The notes under the pieces are model-generated. The model was not told the origin of the DNA, searched no databases, and saw only the letters and a program-made list of their open reading frames with translations. From contig JAQGMJ010000083.1 in NCBI GenBank assembly GCA_028292405.1, forward strand, positions 84,676 through 148,675: a DNA stretch of 64,000 nucleotides, in the 5' to 3' direction. Of this stretch, positions 61,088 through 64,000 are shown in pieces. Made by a program: the position numbers and the translations under genes. The stretch is from Betaproteobacteria bacterium. Lineage in GTDB: Bacteria > Pseudomonadota > Gammaproteobacteria > Burkholderiales > JAEUOS01. Position 1 is the stretch's first letter; every line of letters begins with the position of its first letter.

Positions 61088-61098
61088 CGCCGGGCTCC

Positions 61099-62001
61099 TT
61101 AGGCCGCCGCGCTTTGCGCGTGGCGGCGGTCTTTCAGCGGCAGCTTGACCAGGCGCGGCGCGCGCGGCAACTCGCGGCCGCCGGCCCCGTCACGCTTGAG
61201 GAACTGCGCCGCCTCGTTGGTGACGATCTCGCGCTCGTTGTCCACCGTGATGATGTGATAGCAGTCGCCCAGCCAGATCACCCGCCGCGATTGCGCGCCG
61301 ATCCGCGCCATGATGGCCTCGGCGCTGCGCGGCGAAGCCGTCTCGTCATCCACCGAATGGATCACCAGGGTGCGCGAGCGCACCCGCCGCAAATGCGTGC
61401 GCACATGGCGCATCAGGCGCTGCGCCGCCAGCAATTGGCGTGCGGGCAACTCGGCGGCGCCGACCGCGGCCACGCCGTCCTTTTTCAGCGCGTTGGCCAC
61501 CCGCTTGCGCATCGCGATGTTCTTGATGCCGTAGGGGTCGCACTCCTTGTAGGTCCAGTCGCGAAAACCCAGGCGGCAGACGACTCCCAGCAGCCCGTGA
61601 TACCACGGCACCGACCAGCCGTCGTAATACAGCACAGGCGAGAGCAGCACGATGGAAGAGAGCGCCGGGTTGCGCGCCGCCAGGGCCAGCGCCAGGGTCG
61701 CGCCCATCGACAGGCCGCAGATCGACACGCTATCGAATTCGGTTCTCAGGCGGGCGACCTCATCCTCGACATACGCGCACCAGTCGCGCCAGTCCGGCGT
61801 CACCTCGGGACGGGTGAGGGCGTCGGCGGAGTAATCCGGGATCGACGGCGTGAACACCGAAAAGCCGTTGTTGCGCAGCGCCTTTTGCACCGAGCCCAGT
61901 TCCAGCGCCGAGCCGCACAGGCCGTGCAGCAGGATCACGGCATGCCCGCCCTGCGGGGCGTCCACCGACAACTGCTCGTCGTTGCTTGCCTGAAGAATCA
62001 T
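61099..62001 (-). CDS. Alpha/beta hydrolase
   Basis: A 300-residue serine hydrolase. The oxyanion strand AVILLHGLCGSALELGSVQKAL, nucleophile elbow GLSMG (Ser in SICGLSMGATLALALA), late Asp (VIHSVDDETASPRSA) and His (YHIITVDNE) form a full triad. It resembles carboxylesterase/lysophospholipase or monoacylglycerol lipase-type enzymes; the substrate is unknown. ATG codons at 62001 and 62046 are both possible. It diverges from the UvrA-like gene and is followed by the small membrane protein gene. Confidence 0.88.
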   Translation of the reverse strand: MILQASNDEQLSVDAPQGGHAVILLHGLCGSALELGSVQKALRNNGFSVFTPSIPDYSADALTRPEVTPDWRDWCAYVEDEVARLRTEFDSVSICGLSMGATLALALAARNPALSSIVLLSPVLYYDGWSVPWYHGLLGVVCRLGFRDWTYKECDPYGIKNIAMRKRVANALKKDGVAAVGAAELPARQLLAAQRLMRHVRTHLRRVRSRTLVIHSVDDETASPRSAEAIMARIGAQSRRVIWLGDCYHIITVDNEREIVTNEAAQFLKRDGAGGRELPRAPRLVKLPLKDRRHAQSAAA

Positions 62002-62226
62002 GTGCTTTATTCGGTGGGTACGGCGCAGGGTCGGAATCCCCGACATGAACAAAAATTGTTTCACGCGGCAAACCGGTCCGAAACGCCGAACAGAAGCCGA
62101 AACCCGGCCCATTTCCCGACGGTGCCACGCCAAGGCGCCCGGTTTGCTTATGCGTTGTCACGGCGCATGCCGAACCAATGGACCCCGGACAAGGTCGTAC
62201 CCAGATAACCACCGCCACCAAGCCCG

Positions 62227-64000
62227 ATGAAACTCTCCCCGCCCGATGAAACTCCCCCTCCGGCCCGCGCGCTCGCAGGCGAAGGCCGCGCCGGCTACGT
62301 CCGCGTGCGCGGCGCGCGCGAGCACAACCTGAAGAACGTCGACGTCGATATTCCACGCGACGCCCTGGTGGTGTTCACCGGCATTTCCGGCTCCGGCAAA
62401 TCCTCCCTCGCCTTCGGCACCTTGTATGCGGAGGCGCAGCGCCGCTATCTCGAATCGGTCTCGCCCTACGCGCGCCGCCTGTTCCACCAGATGCCGGTGC
62501 CCGAAGTCGATGCGGTCGACGGCCTGCCGCCCGCCGTCGCCCTGCAGCAGCAGCGCGGCTCGCCGACCGCGCGCTCCTCCGTCGGCAGCGTCACCACCTT
62601 GTCCAACTCGCTGCGCATGCTGTACTCGCGCGCCGGCGACTATCCTGCCGGCCAGGCGCTGCTGTACGCCGAGTCCTTTTCGCCGAACACGCCGGAAGGC
62701 GCCTGCCCGCGCTGCCACGGCCTCGGGCGCATTCATGAAGTCACCGAGGAATCGATGGTCCCGGACGACACGCTGACCATTCGCGAACGGGCGGTGGCTG
62801 CCTGGCCCACCGCCTGGCATGGGCAAAACCTGCGCGACATCCTGGTCACCCTCGGCTTCGATGTCGACAAGCCCTGGCGCGAGATGTCGAAAAAAGACCG
62901 CCACTGGATTCTGTTTACCGACGAGCAGCCCACCGTGCCGGTCTACGCCGGCTTCACCCCGGCCGAAGTGCGCCAGGCGCTCAAGCGCAAGGAAGAGCCG
63001 AGCTACCAGGGCACCTTCACCGGCGCACGAAAATACGTACTGCAAACCTTCGCCAATACCGAGAGCGCCTCGATGAAAAAGCGCGTCGCCCAATACATGG
63101 TGAGCAGCGAATGCACCCTGTGCCACGGCAAGCGCCTGCGCCCGGAGTCGCTCTCCGTCACCTTCGGCGGCCACGACATTGCCGAGATCTCGCGCATACC
63201 CTTGAAACGCCTGGCGCAACTGCTGCGGCCTTATGCCGAGGGCGCCGCGGCGACGCGCGGCAAGCGCGCGCCCAGTGCCGAAAAAGCCATCGTCATCCAG
63301 CGCATTGCGCAAGACCTGCGCGCCCGCCTGTCCGTGCTCCTCGCCCTCGGCCTGGGCTATCTCACGCTGGAGCGCAGCACGCCCACGCTTTCCCCGGGAG
63401 AGTTGCAGCGCTTGCGCCTGGCAACCCAGGTGCGCTCCAACCTGTTCGGCGTGGTCTACGTGCTCGACGAGCCTTCCGCCGGCCTGCACCCGGCCGACAC
63501 CGAGGCATTGCTCACCGCACTGGCCGAACTCAAGGCCGCCGGCAATTCGCTGTTCGTGGTCGAACATGCCCTCGACGTGATCCGCCGCGCCGACTGGATT
63601 GTCGATGTCGGCCCGGCGGCGGGCGAGGGCGGTGGCCGGGTGCTCTACAGCGGTCCGCCGGCGGGTCTCGCCCAGGTCGAGGCCTCGCACACCCGGCACT
63701 ACCTGTTCGTCGATGCGCCGCCGCCGGCGAGAACACCGCGCCCGCCCGGCGAATGGCTGCGCCTGGAAGGCATCACCCGCAACAACCTGGGCAAACTCGA
63801 CGCGGCCTTTCCCCTCGGCCTGTTCACCACCGTCACCGGTGTCTCCGGCTCCGGCAAATCCAGCCTGGTAAGCCAGGCCCTGGTGGAACTGGTGGCCGGC
63901 GCGCTCGGGCACGAGCTTGCGGCGGAGCCGGAAGAACCGGGCGAACTGGAAGAATCCGCGCCGGCCACCCTGGGCGGGCGCATCGCCGGCGGCATGCAGC
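62227..64000 (+). CDS. UvrA2-like ABC ATPase, 3' end outside window
   Basis: About 591 residues are visible of an excinuclease subunit A paralogue; the frame is open at the window end. The first ATPase has P-loop GISGSGKSS (about residue 51), the family YLESVSPYARR and DGLPPAVALQQ. CPRCHGLG (about 160) and CTLCHGK (about 296) are zinc pairs, and the signature is LSPGELQRLRLA (about 389). The second P-loop is GVSGSGKSS (about 537). The sequence between RSSVGSVTTLSNSLRML and the first zinc pair is very short, so the UvrB-binding domain of true UvrA is absent, which defines the UvrA2 class. A second ATG lies 18 nt downstream. Confidence 0.9.
   Translation, partial: MKLSPPDETPPPARALAGEGRAGYVRVRGAREHNLKNVDVDIPRDALVVFTGISGSGKSSLAFGTLYAEAQRRYLESVSPYARRLFHQMPVPEVDAVDGLPPAVALQQQRGSPTARSSVGSVTTLSNSLRMLYSRAGDYPAGQALLYAESFSPNTPEGACPRCHGLGRIHEVTEESMVPDDTLTIRERAVAAWPTAWHGQNLRDILVTLGFDVDKPWREMSKKDRHWILFTDEQPTVPVYAGFTPAEVRQALKRKEEPSYQGTFTGARKYVLQTFANTESASMKKRVAQYMVSSECTLCHGKRLRPESLSVTFGGHDIAEISRIPLKRLAQLLRPYAEGAAATRGKRAPSAEKAIVIQRIAQDLRARLSVLLALGLGYLTLERSTPTLSPGELQRLRLATQVRSNLFGVVYVLDEPSAGLHPADTEALLTALAELKAAGNSLFVVEHALDVIRRADWIVDVGPAAGEGGGRVLYSGPPAGLAQVEASHTRHYLFVDAPPPARTPRPPGEWLRLEGITRNNLGKLDAAFPLGLFTTVTGVSGSGKSSLVSQALVELVAGALGHELAAEPEEPGELEESAPATLGGRIAGGMQ

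Noticed and set aside
62158..63912. 584-codon minus-strand open frame opposite the UvrA2-like gene
   Set aside because: The plus strand holds two P-loops, zinc pairs and an ABC signature in one open frame to the window end; the minus frame is Gly/Arg/Ala-rich noise.

Overview
The window is about 64 kb of GC-rich chromosomal DNA from a betaproteobacterium, most likely Burkholderiales and probably Oxalobacteraceae (Massilia/Herbaspirillum-like). I infer this from gene order: alaC-hom-thrC-Moco genes-clpB, fur divergent from bamE-dapB, and the unbroken run glnD/map, rpsB-tsf-pyrH-frr-uppS-cdsA-dxr-rseP-bamA-skp-lpxD-fabZ-lpxA-lpxB-rnhB. No tRNA, rRNA, CRISPR array, prophage or complete IS element was seen.

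Layout. 1-1865 (minus): the end of a GT39/ArnT-like glycosyltransferase and a small Mth938-domain protein. 2152-6856 (plus): alanine/valine aminotransferase, homoserine dehydrogenase, a small lipoprotein inserted in the threonine operon, and threonine synthase. 6902-10081 (plus): a methyltransferase, then mobB-moeA-moaD-moaE for molybdenum cofactor. 10249-14565 (minus): a Ser/Thr kinase fused to a cyclic-nucleotide-binding domain, a hypothetical protein, a Bug-type solute-binding protein and a CaiB-type CoA-transferase. The kinase gene has a duplicated first 45 bp separated from it by a 60-bp element with inverted repeats. 14709-20305: clpB, fur (minus), a bamE fused to an NTF2-like domain, and dapB.

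20410-31713 is the most interesting region. It is a dense locus made of circularly permuted ATP-grasp, alpha-E and transglutaminase genes, present as two sets facing each other. The second set carries an ATP-grasp/alpha-E fusion and a giant transglutaminase-DUF2126 protein, and lies beside a divergent gene for the proteasome-like peptidase Anbu. Together they look like a peptide-ligation/peptide-cleavage system whose substrate is unknown.

31800-37908 (minus): MFS transporter, AraC-GyrI regulator, DUF1653 protein, glnD and map. 38189-53124 (plus): the translation, isoprenoid, envelope and lipid A cluster. It covers ribosomal protein S2, EF-Ts, UMP kinase, ribosome recycling, undecaprenyl-PP synthase, CDP-DAG synthase, DXP reductoisomerase, site-2 protease, BamA, Skp, the first lipid A enzymes, FabZ and RNase HII. 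53121-64000: accessory genes, namely a CopD-like membrane protein, an orphan sensor kinase, a PPOX flavoprotein, a GST with a divergent LysR regulator, a Tat-exported NMT1-type binding protein, an Old Yellow Enzyme followed by a triplicated terminator, a small membrane protein, an alpha/beta hydrolase and the first two thirds of a UvrA2-like protein.

Most long antisense reading frames (up to 1161 codons) are shadows caused by high GC at third codon positions. Functional calls rest on motifs and recalled family knowledge; no database search was run.
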